A DNA stretch of 45,642 nt, taken from the NCBI RefSeq assembly GCF_014636235.1, contig NZ_BMDZ01000046.1:1-45642 (forward strand), given 5' to 3'. The stretch's first letter is position 1. Every line of letters starts with the position of its first letter. A program made the translations under genes and the position numbers. This document shows, piece after piece, positions 1 through 9,807 of the stretch. The notes below the pieces were generated by a model. The model saw only the letters and a program-made list of their open reading frames with translations, ran no database searches and had not been told where the DNA came from. This DNA is from Tistrella bauzanensis (GTDB lineage: Bacteria; Pseudomonadota; Alphaproteobacteria; Tistrellales; Tistrellaceae).

Positions 1-1
1 A

Positions 2-616
2 TCAGGCGCCGGCCGCAGGCTCAAGGGCGGATCTCACTGCGATCGCGACACATTCCGAAGACCCATTCTGCAACAGGCTCTCAAGAAAGCCCAGAACAAG
101 GCCGCGGGTGGCGTCATGGGCCGTCTGAGCCCGCGCCAGATCCCCCGCAAGCCGCTCCCTGTCCCCGGTCGACAAGCGAAGCTCGGCAAACAGCCCATCA
201 AGGCGCTTGTTGATCGCATCAAGCGCCGTCTGAATGGCCGCCTGCTGCCCGATCACCTCGTCCAGCCGGGCGAACACCGCCTCGTCGATCGCAGGCCGCA
301 GGCTTTCCCAGAAATCCGGATCCGCCCTGAGCACGCGGAAGGTTTCAGCGAGCGCCGCAGACAGAATCTGGCGGTAACTGTGATTGCCGGTATCGGGATG
401 AAACTGGGGCTCGATCACCGCCGCTTTCAGCATCAGGACGCGCACGATGCCGTCGGCTCTCAGACCCTCGGCAACCACCGCCTCTGCCTCGAAGCGGATG
501 GCGTTGGCCACAGTGGGAAGCTGGGCGATGGCGGCCTTGGCATCGGCGCGCTCCGCCCAACCCGGCATCTCGGCATCAAGTTGCCGCTGAGCGCCCTGGG
601 CCACCTGTCGGGACAT
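2..616 (-). CDS. Helical hypothetical protein, 5'-truncated fragment
   Basis: A 204-residue alpha-helical protein from an ATG at 616. The same frame stays open upstream through about 650 and still reads like protein (residues such as PEAVYARM precede the ATG). The true N-terminus therefore seems to have been lost at a junction with the SDR fragment that follows on the other strand. A region of predicted coiled coil (about residues 115-165, DEVIGQQAAIQTALDAINKR and following) precedes a C-terminal helix ending at a TGA at 2-4. The style resembles the region ahead of TPR or ATPase modules in large rhodospirillalean signalling proteins, but I do not recognise a named domain. It is probably a non-functional remnant. 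Confidence 0.45.
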   Translation of the reverse strand: MSRQVAQGAQRQLDAEMPGWAERADAKAAIAQLPTVANAIRFEAEAVVAEGLRADGIVRVLMLKAAVIEPQFHPDTGNHSYRQILSAALAETFRVLRADPDFWESLRPAIDEAVFARLDEVIGQQAAIQTALDAINKRLDGLFAELRLSTGDRERLAGDLARAQTAHDATRGLVLGFLESLLQNGSSECVAIAVRSALEPAAGA

Positions 617-639
617 CCGGGCATAGACCGCCTCAGGCT

Positions 640-662
640 GACGTCTGAACCGCTCCGGGTGA
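640..662. other. Rearrangement junction between two gene fragments
   Basis: Two unrelated coding sequences on opposite strands both lose their 5' part within these bases: the helical protein fragment (minus strand) and the SDR C-terminus (plus strand). No inverted repeat or insertion-sequence end is visible at the join. A deletion or inversion breakpoint, or an assembly chimera, would give this picture. Confidence 0.5.
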
Positions 663-868
663 ACGCGGTCGCCCCCGGCCCGGTCTGGACGCCGCTGATC
701 CCCTCGACCATGCCGCCGGAAAAGGTCGAGAGCTTCGGCAGGAACACGCCGCTCGGCCGCGCCGCCCAGCCGGTGGAGATGGCCGGCGCTTTCGTGTTCC
801 TGGCATCGGACGCCGCCAGCTATATCACCGGCGCGATCATTCCGGCGACCGGCGGCCGGCTGATGTGA
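653..868 (+). pseudogene. C-terminal fragment of an SDR oxidoreductase
   Basis: The frame reads LRVNAVAPGPVWTPLIPSTM to a TGA at 866-868. This is the typical last 70 residues of a classical short-chain dehydrogenase (RVNAVAPGPVWTPL, LGRAAQPVEMAGAFVFLASD, YITGAIIPATGG). The Rossmann dinucleotide-binding half and the YxxxK active site are absent. Sequence before about 650 belongs to an oppositely oriented gene. What remains cannot be an active enzyme, so I call it a 5'-deleted pseudogene. The family match is direct from motif order; the substrate (sugar/polyol-type SDRs often carry this C-terminus) is unknown. Confidence 0.75.
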
Positions 869-1519
869 TCAGCCCGCCGGGCAGTGGGCGCCGGTGTCCA
901 CCCAAGCCTGCATCAACTGGGTGAAGGCCGCATTGCTGCCGGGGGCCGGCGTGCGGGTGCCGCCCGGCGCCCAGCCCCACAGCACCAGGCTGTCGGTGGA
1001 GACATGCTCGATGATGCCGGCCAGATCGCGATCGCCATTGCGCGCCGGATCTTTCAACTGGGCGCAGATCTGGCCGACACTCAGGCCTTCCCACGCCATC
1101 TCGGGCGGCGCCAGCGACCAGTGCGGATCGCCCGGCACACCCGCCGGTTCATAGTTCTCGTCGTGATGGCAGGTCGTGCAGCGCATGCCCACCACGCCCA
1201 TGCCGCCATCGCCGCGCACCACCAGCGGGCTATGCGGGTGACGGTCGTCGCCCTGCGCCGGCCGGTCGCCGGCCGGATGACAATTCATGCAGCGCGGATG
1301 CTGCAACACCTTGGCCGCCTCGCCGAACAGCGCCGCTGAGCGTTCCGCCTCAGGGCCGATGCCGTCGAAAGCGGTGACCGGTCGCAGGCTCTGCGGGTCA
1401 TCGGCGGCGGCCATGTCGGTGGCGGACATATCGGCGGCATGGGCCACCGGCATCAGCGCCGCCAGCGACAGCAGCCCGGCCGTGGCGAGGCCGGCAAGCG
1501 TCATCGATCTACCCCGCAT
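869..1519 (-). CDS. Isoquinoline 1-oxidoreductase-associated cytochrome c subunit
   Basis: A 216-residue exported haem protein. A signal peptide (hydrophobic core about residues 8-24, AHA-A cleavage near 28) is followed by two CxxCH haem c motifs, C77-M-N-C80-H81 and C114-T-T-C117-H118. It most likely takes electrons from the molybdenum hydroxylase encoded just upstream and passes them to the respiratory chain in the periplasm. Its ATG overlaps the stop of the large-subunit gene (TGATG), implying translational coupling. A second ATG five codons in (MTLAG) is also possible and is preceded by a G-rich stretch. The gene directly follows the two enzyme subunits, an arrangement known for IorAB-type enzymes. 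Confidence 0.83.
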   Translation of the reverse strand: MRGRSMTLAGLATAGLLSLAALMPVAHAADMSATDMAAADDPQSLRPVTAFDGIGPEAERSAALFGEAAKVLQHPRCMNCHPAGDRPAQGDDRHPHSPLVVRGDGGMGVVGMRCTTCHHDENYEPAGVPGDPHWSLAPPEMAWEGLSVGQICAQLKDPARNGDRDLAGIIEHVSTDSLVLWGWAPGGTRTPAPGSNAAFTQLMQAWVDTGAHCPAG

Positions 1520-3741
1520 CAGGCCGTCTCCCGCAGCATCGGCAGGCGGCGCGGGCGCTCGCGGCCAAGCCGCGCCATGGCATTGGCGATGGCCGGCGCC
1601 ACCGGCGGCAGACCCGGCTCGCCAATGCCGCTGGGGGCGGCATCGGATGCCACGATCACCACCTCGACCTCGGGCATTTCATTGATCCGCAGCGAGCGGT
1701 AGCCGTCGAAATTCGACTGCATGCGCAGGCCGTCCTCCATGGTGATCTCGCCATACAACGCATGGCCGATGCCATAGCCGATGCCGCCCTCGATCTGGGC
1801 GCGGATGACATCGGGGTTGACCGCAACGCCGCAATCGACCGCGCACCACACCTTGTGCACGCGGGGCTCGCCGTCATCCGACACCGACACCTCGACGATT
1901 TCGGCGACATGGGTGCCGAAGCTCTTCACCACCGCCACACCACGCGCGCGGCCTTCGGGTAGCGTCGTGTCGTGCCAGCGGGCCAGTTCAGCCACAGCGC
2001 GCAGCACGCCGGCCTCACGCGGTGCCTCGGCCATCAGCGCCAGGCGCCCGTCGACCGGATCCTGACCGGCCGCCGTCAACAGCTCGTCGACGAAGCACTC
2101 CACCGCATAACCGGTATGGGTGTGGCCGACCGAGCGCCAGAACAGCACCGGCACGCCGGTTTTCGCGATGTGCAGATCACAACTGAAGGCTGGCAGGGTG
2201 TAGCGCAGCTCGCTCGCACCCTCGACCATCAACGCATCCACGCCGTCCTTATAGCCGAAACCCTCCCAGGGCGTGCCGACAATGAAGGACTGCCCGACCA
2301 CGGTATCGGCCCAGGCGGTGATGGCGCCGTCCTTCACCGCGCCGCGCATGCGATGCACGAACATCGGCCGGTAATAGCCGCCCTGAATGTCGTCTTCCCG
2401 CGTCCAGACCAGCTTCACCGGCCGGCCGGCAAATCCGCTCACACCAGCCAGCGTCTTGGTGACCGCCGCCAGTTCCACCGCGAACACCGACCCGACCTGA
2501 CCGCGCCGGCCGAAGCTGCCGCCGGCCAGCATGGTATCGATCCGCACCTTGTCGGGGGTGACATCGAACACGGCGGCGATCGCCATCTGGTCGCTGGTCT
2601 GGATCTGGCTGCCGAAGCGGGCATAGGCGGTGCTGCCGTCCCAGGTCATCCAGCCATCCAGCGGCTCCATCGGCGCATGGGCCAGATAGGGGAACTGAAA
2701 TTCGGCCTCGACCACCTGATCTGCCGCCGCCAGTGCCGCCTGCGCGTCGCCATGGCTGCCAGCCACGGCACCAGAGCCTTTGGCAAGCGCGCTGAAATCG
2801 GCCAGGATCTGCTCGGTGCCGCGCATCTCGGCGGCGCTGTCATCCCAGGTGATGTCCAGAAGCTCGCGCGCCTTGATCGCGGGCCAGGTGCTGTCGGCAT
2901 AGACCGCCACACCGGTCGGCACCTCGCGCACCGCCAGCACGCCCCGCACCGCCAGTGCCTGGCTGGCGTCGACGCTCTTCACCCGGCCGCCGAAGCGGGG
3001 CGGATGCGCCACCACCGCCACCACCATGCCGTCGGTATGGATGTCGGCCGTGAACATGGCGCTGCCATTGGTTTTGGCGCGGCTGTCCAGGCGGCCGACG
3101 GTGTCGCGGTCGCGGCCGATCAGCTTGAAATCCTTAGCGGATTTGACCAGCACATCGGTCGGTACCGGCAGCTTGGCGGCGGCTTCCGCCACAGCACCGA
3201 ACCCGGTTTCGCGGCCGGATGCGGCATGGCGGATGCGGCCCTTCGACACCGTCAGCGCAGCCGGCTCCACCTGCCAGTCCGCGGCGGCGGCAGCCACCAA
3301 CATGGCACGGGCGGCAGCGCCGGCTTGACGCATCTGCATGAAGGAGTTGGCGATGGCGGTCGAGCCGCCGGTGCCCTGCATGCCGAACAGGCTGTTGGTA
3401 TAAAGGGCGGTGTCGGCCGGGGCGTGCTCGGCGCGCATCTGCGCCCAATCGGCATCCATCTCTTCAGCCACCAGGGTGGCGAGGCCGGTGAACGGCCCCT
3501 GGCCAAATTCGATGTGCTTGACCAGCACCGTCACCGTGTCGTCGGTGGCCACCCGGATGAAGGCATTGGGGGCGAAGCCACCGGCCGGCATGGTCACATC
3601 CGCCGCCGCGGCCTCGGTTGCCAGCGCCCGCTTCATCAGCGACGGCGCCAGATAGACGCCAACCACCAGCCCGGCCGCGCCCTTCAGCAGGCCGCGCCTG
3701 GAAACCTGCCCTCGCGCGGGTTGCATCTGTCGCATCTGCAT
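1519..3741 (-). CDS. iorB: Isoquinoline 1-oxidoreductase-type molybdopterin subunit
   Basis: A 740-residue catalytic subunit of the xanthine dehydrogenase superfamily (IorB/aldehyde oxidase-like), about the family's usual length. The N-terminus carries a twin-arginine signal ([12 protein letters not shown], residues 14-25), so the folded cofactor-loaded enzyme is probably exported. Motifs typical of the molybdopterin-binding half include [55 protein letters not shown], and [20 protein letters not shown] near the C-terminus. It lies 3 bp after the [2Fe-2S] subunit gene and overlaps the cytochrome gene. The family hydroxylates N-heterocycles or oxidises aldehydes; the real substrate cannot be read from sequence. 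Confidence 0.9.
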   Translation of the reverse strand: MQMRQMQPARGQVSRRGLLKGAAGLVVGVYLAPSLMKRALATEAAAADVTMPAGGFAPNAFIRVATDDTVTVLVKHIEFGQGPFTGLATLVAEEMDADWAQMRAEHAPADTALYTNSLFGMQGTGGSTAIANSFMQMRQAGAAARAMLVAAAAADWQVEPAALTVSKGRIRHAASGRETGFGAVAEAAAKLPVPTDVLVKSAKDFKLIGRDRDTVGRLDSRAKTNGSAMFTADIHTDGMVVAVVAHPPRFGGRVKSVDASQALAVRGVLAVREVPTGVAVYADSTWPAIKARELLDITWDDSAAEMRGTEQILADFSALAKGSGAVAGSHGDAQAALAAADQVVEAEFQFPYLAHAPMEPLDGWMTWDGSTAYARFGSQIQTSDQMAIAAVFDVTPDKVRIDTMLAGGSFGRRGQVGSVFAVELAAVTKTLAGVSGFAGRPVKLVWTREDDIQGGYYRPMFVHRMRGAVKDGAITAWADTVVGQSFIVGTPWEGFGYKDGVDALMVEGASELRYTLPAFSCDLHIAKTGVPVLFWRSVGHTHTGYAVECFVDELLTAAGQDPVDGRLALMAEAPREAGVLRAVAELARWHDTTLPEGRARGVAVVKSFGTHVAEIVEVSVSDDGEPRVHKVWCAVDCGVAVNPDVIRAQIEGGIGYGIGHALYGEITMEDGLRMQSNFDGYRSLRINEMPEVEVVIVASDAAPSGIGEPGLPPVAPAIANAMARLGRERPRRLPMLRETA

Positions 3742-3744
3742 CGC

Positions 3745-4206
3745 TCAGGCCTCCAATGACCGGGCCGCGTCCTTGATCGCGGCCCGAATGCGCAGATATG
3801 TGGCGCAACGGCAGAGATTGCCGCTCATCGCCAGATCGATGTCGTCATCGGTGGGGTTGGGAACCTCGCGCAGCAGCGCCACCGCGCTCATCACCTGTCC
3901 CGACTGGCAATAGCCGCATTGCGGCACGTCATGGGCCACCCAGGCCGCCTGCACCGCCGCCGCTTCCGGTCCGTCGACCGCCTCGATGGTGGTGATTTCA
4001 GAGGTGCCGACCGCCCCCACCGGCAGGCTGCATGATCGCAGCGGCTGGCCGTCCATATAGACCGTGCAGGCGCCGCATTGGGCCTTGCCACAGCCGAATT
4101 TGGTGCCCGTCAGTCGCAGGGTGTCGCGCAGCACCCACAACAAGGGCGTGTCGTCATCGACATCGACCTGCCGGGCCTCGCCGTTCACCGTGATCACCTG
4201 TGCCAT
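3745..4206 (-). CDS. iorA: [2Fe-2S] subunit of isoquinoline 1-oxidoreductase-type enzyme
   Basis: A 153-residue electron-transfer subunit with two [2Fe-2S] clusters. The plant-type ferredoxin domain has cysteines C39, C44, C47 and C59. The C-terminal four-helix domain has C97-G-Y-C100 and C132-R-C134. Order and spacing are those of the small subunit of xanthine dehydrogenase-family enzymes, and the length matches IorA. It has no signal of its own, so it probably travels with the twin-arginine-tagged large subunit. It is first in the operon iorA-iorB-cytochrome and is divergent from a LysR regulator across about 107 bp that contain a perfect dyad. Confidence 0.92.
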   Translation of the reverse strand: MAQVITVNGEARQVDVDDDTPLLWVLRDTLRLTGTKFGCGKAQCGACTVYMDGQPLRSCSLPVGAVGTSEITTIEAVDGPEAAAVQAAWVAHDVPQCGYCQSGQVMSAVALLREVPNPTDDDIDLAMSGNLCRCATYLRIRAAIKDAARSLEA

Positions 4207-4265
4207 GGCTTGCCCTCCCGCGGCTGGCTTGTGGAAGCAGTATCAGACTAGCCCTCTTGATGTGA

Positions 4266-4289
4266 TGCAACAATCGGCATAATGTTGCA
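4266..4289. promoter_or_regulatory. LysR-type operator dyad (TGCAACA-N10-TGTTGCA)
   Basis: Perfect 7-bp arms separated by 10 bp lie in the divergent iorA/lysR spacer, closer to the lysR start. LysR-family binding sites are interrupted dyads of this size with a T-N11-A core. The site probably serves autoregulation of the adjacent LysR gene and activation of the ior operon. Confidence 0.6.
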
Positions 4290-4313
4290 CGGGATATTGA
4301 GGATTATTCATCA

Positions 4314-5219
4314 GTGAAACGTGCAAGCATCACAGATCTGACGGTGTTCATGGCGGTGGCCAGCCATCGCAATTTCCGCAAGGCGGCGCTGGAACTGGGG
4401 ATGTCGCCATCGGCGCTGAGCCATGCGGTGCGCAGCCTGGAAGAGCGGCTTGGCGTCCGGCTGTTCAACCGCACCACGCGCAGCGTATCGCCCACCGCCG
4501 CCGGCGAGACCCTGTTCCGCCGGCTGACGCCGGCGATGCGCGACATCATGACGGCGCTCGACGAGGTGGATGATTATCGCAGCACGCCATCGGGCACATT
4601 GCGCATCAACGCCTCGGCGAGCAGCGCGCGTGTTCTGATGCAGCCGATGCTGGCCCGGTTTCTGGCCCGGTTTCCGGATATGCGGGTCGAGGTGGTGACA
4701 GAAGACCGGCTGGTCGACATCGCCGCGGAAGGATTCGATGCGGGCGTCCGGCTACTGGAATCGGTGCCGCAAGACATGATCGCGGTGCCGTTCGGTCCGG
4801 AACTGCGCCTGATCGCCGTCGCCAGCCCCGATTATCTGAAACAACATGGCACGCCCAAGACCCCGCAGGATCTTGCCCGTCACGACTGCATCAATTACCG
4901 GCTGGGCAGCGGCCGTGTCTATCGTTGGGAATTCAGCCGCCACGGACAGGATATCCAGATCGACGCGCCCGGGAAAGTGATCGTCGACAACCCGATGCTG
5001 ATCCTCGACGCGGCCCTGGCCGGTGTCGGCGTGGCTTTTGCCATGGAGGCCCTGGTCGCGGCCGACATCGCCGCCGGCCGCCTGGTGCCGCTGCTGGAAG
5101 AGTGGTGCCAGCCCTTCGCCGGCCTGTGCCTGTACTATCCCGGCCGCCGCCACATGCCGGCGGGGCTCAGGGCTTTCATCGACATGATGCGCGAGACCAG
5201 CTTCCCCGCCGCCATGTGA
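4314..5219 (+). CDS. LysR-family transcriptional regulator (ior locus)
   Basis: A 301-residue LysR regulator. The N-terminal winged helix-turn-helix spans about residues 5-65 (FMAVASHRNFRKAALELGMSP, then SALSHAVRSLEERLGVRLFN). An effector-binding substrate domain covers residues about 90-295. The start is a GTG at 4314 with a good ribosome-binding site (GAGGAT, about 4299-4304); no ATG is available. It is divergent from iorA and a 24-bp perfect dyad lies just upstream, so it probably controls the ior operon and itself. Its helix resembles the large group of LysR regulators that repress or activate small oxidoreductase operons. Confidence 0.9.
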   Translation: MKRASITDLTVFMAVASHRNFRKAALELGMSPSALSHAVRSLEERLGVRLFNRTTRSVSPTAAGETLFRRLTPAMRDIMTALDEVDDYRSTPSGTLRINASASSARVLMQPMLARFLARFPDMRVEVVTEDRLVDIAAEGFDAGVRLLESVPQDMIAVPFGPELRLIAVASPDYLKQHGTPKTPQDLARHDCINYRLGSGRVYRWEFSRHGQDIQIDAPGKVIVDNPMLILDAALAGVGVAFAMEALVAADIAAGRLVPLLEEWCQPFAGLCLYYPGRRHMPAGLRAFIDMMRETSFPAAM

Positions 5220-5229
5220 CGCGCGCCGC

Positions 5230-6081
5230 TTACCCCAGCTCGAAACTGGTGATGCCATAGATCCGCTCGATGCCGATCGCCGGGGCGGCGCCGGTGTACA
5301 TGCGCGCGGTCTCGAACATCGGGGTCAGACCATGGCGTTCGGCCAGCGCCATGGCGCCGGGGTTGCACGCCGGCGTGTCGAGAAACACCGCCGCGTCCGC
5401 CGGCACCCGGCCGCGCAGGGCCGTGAACAGGCGGTCGGCGATCGCGCTGGTGTCGGCGAAAAGCGGGCCGATCTTATAGCCGGTGCGGCAGGGGCGCAGC
5501 ACGCCATAGCCCTGCAGGCGGCCATCATCGACCGCACCCTGCGCCACGCTGCCCGGCTGCGCGATCCAGGGCGCCAGAAAGCCCGGTCGCGGTGCCGCGA
5601 AATGGCCGCGATCATAGCGCTCGACCACATCGAATGGCATGTCGGCCAGCGGTATCAGCCCGGCATCACCGGAAGTGTCGACGATGCCCGGGCCCTCGTG
5701 GCGGATATTGCGATGCGCCAGGATGAAACCGGAGCGGCGATAGCTGTCCTGCTGCGCGATCACGCCATCCAGCCCGATCAGCCGGCCCTGCAGGCGTGCC
5801 ATCGCCTGCTGCCAGATCGCCCAGCCATGGCCATGCCCGCGCAGGTCCGGGCGCACGATGTAGAAGCCGATGAAACCGAAGCCGGCGCCATAGTGGATCG
5901 CCGAAATCACCGCGACCGGCCGATCGTCGATCAGGCCGATCAGGAAGCCGCCGGGATCGGCGGCAATGAAGGGCACCGCATCGGACAGGCCGGGATTCCA
6001 GCCCTCGGCCGCCGCCCAGTCCAGAGCCAGCGGCACCTCGCCGGCGGTCATCGGGCGGATCGCAAGCTTGGGCGCGGTCAT
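5230..6081 (-). CDS. GNAT-family N-acetyltransferase, two-domain
   Basis: A 283-residue protein. The N-terminal GNAT fold (residues about 7-135) includes the acetyl-CoA loop region YIVRPDLRGHGHGWAIWQQAM. A second, shorter acetyltransferase-like domain follows (about 160-280, ending near RHGLTPMFETARMYTG), the architecture of YitH-like/Acetyltransf_18 proteins. Substrates of this group are mostly unknown. The gene converges on the lysR gene with 10 bp between stops and has no obvious operon partner; the next minus-strand gene starts 113 bp upstream of its ATG. The assignment to the superfamily is firm and the substrate is open. Confidence 0.82.
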   Translation of the reverse strand: MTAPKLAIRPMTAGEVPLALDWAAAEGWNPGLSDAVPFIAADPGGFLIGLIDDRPVAVISAIHYGAGFGFIGFYIVRPDLRGHGHGWAIWQQAMARLQGRLIGLDGVIAQQDSYRRSGFILAHRNIRHEGPGIVDTSGDAGLIPLADMPFDVVERYDRGHFAAPRPGFLAPWIAQPGSVAQGAVDDGRLQGYGVLRPCRTGYKIGPLFADTSAIADRLFTALRGRVPADAAVFLDTPACNPGAMALAERHGLTPMFETARMYTGAAPAIGIERIYGITSFELG

Positions 6082-6194
6082 GGCAATGGTCCTTCCGGCG
6101 GCTTGAGTGTCATGTCACCCAGCCTATAACGATCAGGCCCGCCTGTCGCCCCCCGCCAGGCAGGTCGGCACATCGCCGCCAGGCATACCGGCCA

Positions 6195-7448
6195 TCATCC
6201 GATAACCGCTTTGGCCTTCAACCCGGCGAGCGTGGCGGCATCCAGCCCCAGAATTCGGCCAAGCACATCGGCGGTGTCAGCACCCAGCACCGGGGCGGCG
6301 CGATCATAGACCACCGGCGTCGCCGAGAGGTTCAGCGGGCTGGCCACGGTGGGCACATGCCCCAGCGTTGGATGCGGCATGTCGCGGCGCAGACCGCGCG
6401 CCTGCACCTGCGCGTCGGCGAACACGCGATCGAGGGTGTTGATCGGCCCGCAGGGCACGCCGCGCGGCTCCAGCGCCGCGATCCAGGCATCGGTGGTGCG
6501 GCCGGCGACGGCAGCGGCCACAAGCGGCACCAGGGCCGCGCGGTTGGCCACACGCTGCGCATTGGTCGCGAAGCGCGGATCCAGGCCCCATTCGGCATGA
6601 CCGGCCTCGATGGCGAAGCGCCGGAACTGGTCGTCATTGCCGATCGCCAGCACCAGATGGCCATCGAGGGTGGCAAAGGCCTGATAGGGCACGATGTTGG
6701 GATGGGCATTGCCCATCCGGCCGGGCGCCGTGCCCGACACCAGAAAATTCATCGCCTGATTGGCCAAAGTGGCCACAGACACATCCAGCAACGCCAGATC
6801 GATATGCTGACCCGCCCCGCCCTGATCGCGATGTGCCAGCGCCGCCAGCACGCCGATGGTGGCGTAAAGCCCGGTCATCACATCGACCAGAGCAACGCCG
6901 ACCTTCACCGGCCCGCCACCCGCCACCGTGTCGGGTTCGCCGGTCACCGACATCAACCCGCCCATGGCCTGGATCATGAAGTCGTAACCGGCGCGCGGCG
7001 CGTAAGGCCCGGTCTGGCCGAAGCCGGTGATCGAGCAATAGATCAGCCGGGGATTGACCGCCTGAAGACTGGCCCAGTCGAGACCATATTTCTTCAGGCC
7101 CCCGACCTTGAAATTCTCGATCACCACATCGCATTCCGCCGCCAGCCGGCGGATCAGCGCCGCACCGTCTGGCGTACCCATATCGATCGCGACCGACTGC
7201 TTGTTGCGGTTGGTGGTGAGGAAATAGGCCGCCTCACGCGCCGATCCATCCGCCGAGGATGCATAAGGCGGCCCCCAGCCGCGGGTGTCGTCGCCGGCAC
7301 CGGGCCGCTCGATCTTCAACACCTCGGCCCCCAGATCGCCAAGGATCTGGCTGGCCCAGGGGCCGGCGAGGACGCGGCTGAGATCGAGCACGCGGATATG
7401 GGAGAGAGCACCGTTGCGGTCGGGGGCGGCCATGGGTCGGGCATCCAT
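6195..7448 (-). CDS. CaiB/BaiF family CoA transferase
   Basis: A 417-residue class III CoA transferase. Characteristic blocks are the N-terminal VLDLSRVLAGPWASQILGDL, GAEVLKIERPGAGDDTRGWG, NRNKQSVAIDM, the FMIQAMGGLMSVTGEPD stretch and VALVDVMTGLYA, whose Asp matches the position of the catalytic aspartate in the family. It sits 34 bp downstream of the glutaryl-CoA dehydrogenase gene, the same pairing seen in many proteobacteria, where the transferase is thought to make glutaryl-CoA from glutarate using a CoA donor such as succinyl-CoA. That substrate is inferred from context. The start at 7448 lacks a clear ribosome-binding site; an ATG at 7433 is the alternative. Confidence 0.88.
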   Translation of the reverse strand: MDARPMAAPDRNGALSHIRVLDLSRVLAGPWASQILGDLGAEVLKIERPGAGDDTRGWGPPYASSADGSAREAAYFLTTNRNKQSVAIDMGTPDGAALIRRLAAECDVVIENFKVGGLKKYGLDWASLQAVNPRLIYCSITGFGQTGPYAPRAGYDFMIQAMGGLMSVTGEPDTVAGGGPVKVGVALVDVMTGLYATIGVLAALAHRDQGGAGQHIDLALLDVSVATLANQAMNFLVSGTAPGRMGNAHPNIVPYQAFATLDGHLVLAIGNDDQFRRFAIEAGHAEWGLDPRFATNAQRVANRAALVPLVAAAVAGRTTDAWIAALEPRGVPCGPINTLDRVFADAQVQARGLRRDMPHPTLGHVPTVASPLNLSATPVVYDRAAPVLGADTADVLGRILGLDAATLAGLKAKAVIG

Positions 7449-7482
7449 CGCTTAAGGAAGACGGGCAGATGAGGCGGACAGA

Positions 7483-8670
7483 TCAGCCGAAGGCGGCGAT
7501 GCCCGTCTGAGCGCGGCCCAGGATCAGCGCATGGACGTCATGCGTGCCCTCGTAAGTATTCACCGCCTCAAGATTGCACATATGACGGATGACGTGGTAT
7601 TCGTCGGAGATGCCGTTGCCGCCATGCATGTCGCGGGCGCTGCGGGCGATTTCCAATGCCTTGCCGCAATTGTTGCGCTTCATCAGGCTGATCGCCTCCG
7701 GGGCGGCACTGCCGCGATCCTTCAGCCGGCCAAGCTGAAGCGCCGCCGTCAGGCCCAGGGTGATTTCGGTCTGCATATCGGCCAGCTTCTTCTGGATCAA
7801 CTGGGTGGCGGCCAGCGGCCGGCCGAACATGATCCGGTCCATGGTGTACTGACGCGCGGCATGCCAGCAGAATTCCGCCGCCCCCATGGCACCCCAGGCA
7901 ATGCCAAAGCGGGCATTGTTCAGGCACGAGAACGGGCCGGTCAGGCCACGCACCTCAGGGAAGGCGTTCTCTTCCGGCACGAAAACCTGATCCATCGCGA
8001 TCTGGCCGGTGATCGAGGCACGCAGCGAGAACTTGCCCTCGATCTTGGGCGCGGTCAGCCCCTTCATGCCCTTTTCCAGCACGAAACCACGGATCGAACC
8101 ATGATCGTCCTTGGCCCAGACCACGAAGACATCGGCGATCGGCGAATTGGTGATCCAGGTCTTGGTGCCGGACACCTCGTAGCCACCATCGACCTTGCGG
8201 GCGCGGGTGCGCATCGAGGCCGGATCGGAGCCGGCATCCGGCTCGGTGAGGCCGAAACAGCCGACCAGCTCGCCCGTGGCCAGACGCGGCAGATATTTGC
8301 GCCGGGTTTCCTCGTTGCCGAAGGCATGGATCGGATGCATGACCAGCGACGACTGCACGCTCATCGCCGAACGATAGCCGCTGTCGACCCGCTCCACCTC
8401 GCGCGCCACCAGACCATAGGCGACATAGGACAGACCCGCGCAGCCATACTCCTCGGGCAGCGTGCAGCCCAGCAGGCCAAGCGCGCCCATCTCGGTCATG
8501 ATCTCGCGATGGAAGACTTCATGCCGGTTGGCTTCCAGCACCCGGGTCTGAAGATTGTCCTGCGCATAATCATGCGCGGTGTCGCGGATCATCCGCTCCT
8601 CTTCGGAAAGCTCACCCGCAAGGTTCAGCGGATCTTCCCATTGGAAGGAAGGACGGGTTTCACGTGCCAT
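7483..8670 (-). CDS. gcdH: Glutaryl-CoA dehydrogenase
   Basis: A 395-residue acyl-CoA dehydrogenase, full length. The FAD/substrate signature [13 protein letters not shown], the [20 protein letters not shown] strand and the C-terminal block [20 protein letters not shown] are those of glutaryl-CoA dehydrogenases; E374 in NTYEGT is the expected catalytic base. The enzyme oxidises and decarboxylates glutaryl-CoA to crotonyl-CoA in lysine, tryptophan and aromatic degradation, feeding electrons to ETF in the cytoplasm. It is cotranscribed with a CaiB-type transferase downstream and lies 98 bp after a GntR/UTRA regulator gene on the same strand. Confidence 0.92.
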   Translation of the reverse strand: MARETRPSFQWEDPLNLAGELSEEERMIRDTAHDYAQDNLQTRVLEANRHEVFHREIMTEMGALGLLGCTLPEEYGCAGLSYVAYGLVAREVERVDSGYRSAMSVQSSLVMHPIHAFGNEETRRKYLPRLATGELVGCFGLTEPDAGSDPASMRTRARKVDGGYEVSGTKTWITNSPIADVFVVWAKDDHGSIRGFVLEKGMKGLTAPKIEGKFSLRASITGQIAMDQVFVPEENAFPEVRGLTGPFSCLNNARFGIAWGAMGAAEFCWHAARQYTMDRIMFGRPLAATQLIQKKLADMQTEITLGLTAALQLGRLKDRGSAAPEAISLMKRNNCGKALEIARSARDMHGGNGISDEYHVIRHMCNLEAVNTYEGTHDVHALILGRAQTGIAAFG

Positions 8671-8768
8671 GGTCGGGGCTCTTTCAGCAACAGGCCAGAG
8701 GAATTCAGGCGCGGGTGGGATCAGGCGGGGATGGGATAAGGCAGATCTGTCGGACGCACCATGACCAG

Positions 8769-9713
8769 CTACTCGCCCATGGTCAGACGGGCGGGTTTCC
8801 AGCCGCCATCCGCCGCGTCGCTGCGGGTCAGGTCCATCCGGTATTCGAAACGCTCGGGCACATACAGCGACACCAGATGGTCGAAGGGGCGCATGGCCGG
8901 GTCATACAGGGTACGGGTCAGGCGCAGCAGCGCCGCTCCCGGCGCTACGTCCAGAAGTTGTGCCAACCGATCGTCTGCCAGTTGTGCCGACAGCTTCTGG
9001 CGCGCCGCCTCGACCCTGAAGCCCGCGTCCTCGAACATCCCCATCCGCGGGCGATGGGCAAGGCTGGCGGCCGTGAAGCCGGTGGCCGCCGCCGGCAGCG
9101 TGTGGGTGGAGAGCAGCGCGAAGGGCTTGCCATCGGCCGCGCGCACCCGCTCCGCCGCCACAAGCTCAGTGCCGGGCGCAAGCTTCAGTTCGTCGGCGAT
9201 CGCCGGCGAGGCCGGCACCCGGGCCAGCGACACCAGCCGCATGCCCGACCGGGCGCCGATGTTCTGGATGGTGGCGATCAACCCGTCCAGCGGCGCGCGG
9301 ATCGGCGCCGGGCGATAGTGATGGGTCACCATGGTGCCCCGCCCGCGCTGCCGGTTGACCAGCCCTTCCCCGGCCAGATCATCCAGCGCCCGCTTGGCGG
9401 TGATCCGCGACACGCCATAATCGCGGGCGATGTCGTGTTCGCTGGGCAGGATGTCGCCATCACGCAGTTCGCCGCCCAGAATTTTCTCGCGGAAGATGAC
9501 ATAGAGCCGGTGATACAGCGGCGTCGGCCCCTCGCGACCGAGGGTGCCGTCATGACCGGGGGTGCCGTCGCGGGGGGCGCCGTCCCGGCCTGAGCCGGCG
9601 GCCGGATGACGGTTCCCGTCCGGGCGCGTGGCGACGCCCTGGCCGCGACCCGCGTCACGCCCGCCATCCTCGCCGTCGGTGCCCGGCGGCACCCTGTCCC
9701 CGATCTCGTTCAT
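8769..9713 (-). CDS. GntR-family (UTRA) transcriptional regulator
   Basis: A 314-residue regulator. About 60 N-terminal residues are glycine- and charge-rich low-complexity sequence. They are followed by a GntR winged helix ([21 protein letters not shown] through [20 protein letters not shown], about 64-130) and a UTRA ligand domain (about 145-305). Start choice is insecure: the ATG at 9713 has no upstream Shine-Dalgarno match, and no better ATG precedes the DNA-binding domain. Lying directly ahead of gcdH and the CoA transferase on the same strand, it probably controls glutarate catabolism by sensing an acyl or acyl-CoA intermediate; that is inference from context. The short AT-rich spacer upstream (9735-9780) is the likely promoter. 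Confidence 0.87.
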   Translation of the reverse strand: MNEIGDRVPPGTDGEDGGRDAGRGQGVATRPDGNRHPAAGSGRDGAPRDGTPGHDGTLGREGPTPLYHRLYVIFREKILGGELRDGDILPSEHDIARDYGVSRITAKRALDDLAGEGLVNRQRGRGTMVTHHYRPAPIRAPLDGLIATIQNIGARSGMRLVSLARVPASPAIADELKLAPGTELVAAERVRAADGKPFALLSTHTLPAAATGFTAASLAHRPRMGMFEDAGFRVEAARQKLSAQLADDRLAQLLDVAPGAALLRLTRTLYDPAMRPFDHLVSLYVPERFEYRMDLTRSDAADGGWKPARLTMGE

Positions 9714-9807
9714 GGGTGGAGGATAGCCCAGGTCATGATCTATTGCTATATGAATATGTCATTAGGGCTTTTGATGGCACCGGCCATGGTATAGCCCCAT
9801 GCGCCGG

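Noticed and set aside
1972-3759. 595-codon plus-strand open frame opposite iorB
   Set aside because: It is antisense to a gene with clear motifs. Its translation is rich in His, Gln and Arg with no domain, typical of GC-rich shadow frames.
9735-9780. Possible GntR operator in the AT-rich spacer before the UTRA regulator gene
   Set aside because: Only weak ATGA/TCAT symmetry is visible, below what I would call a site.
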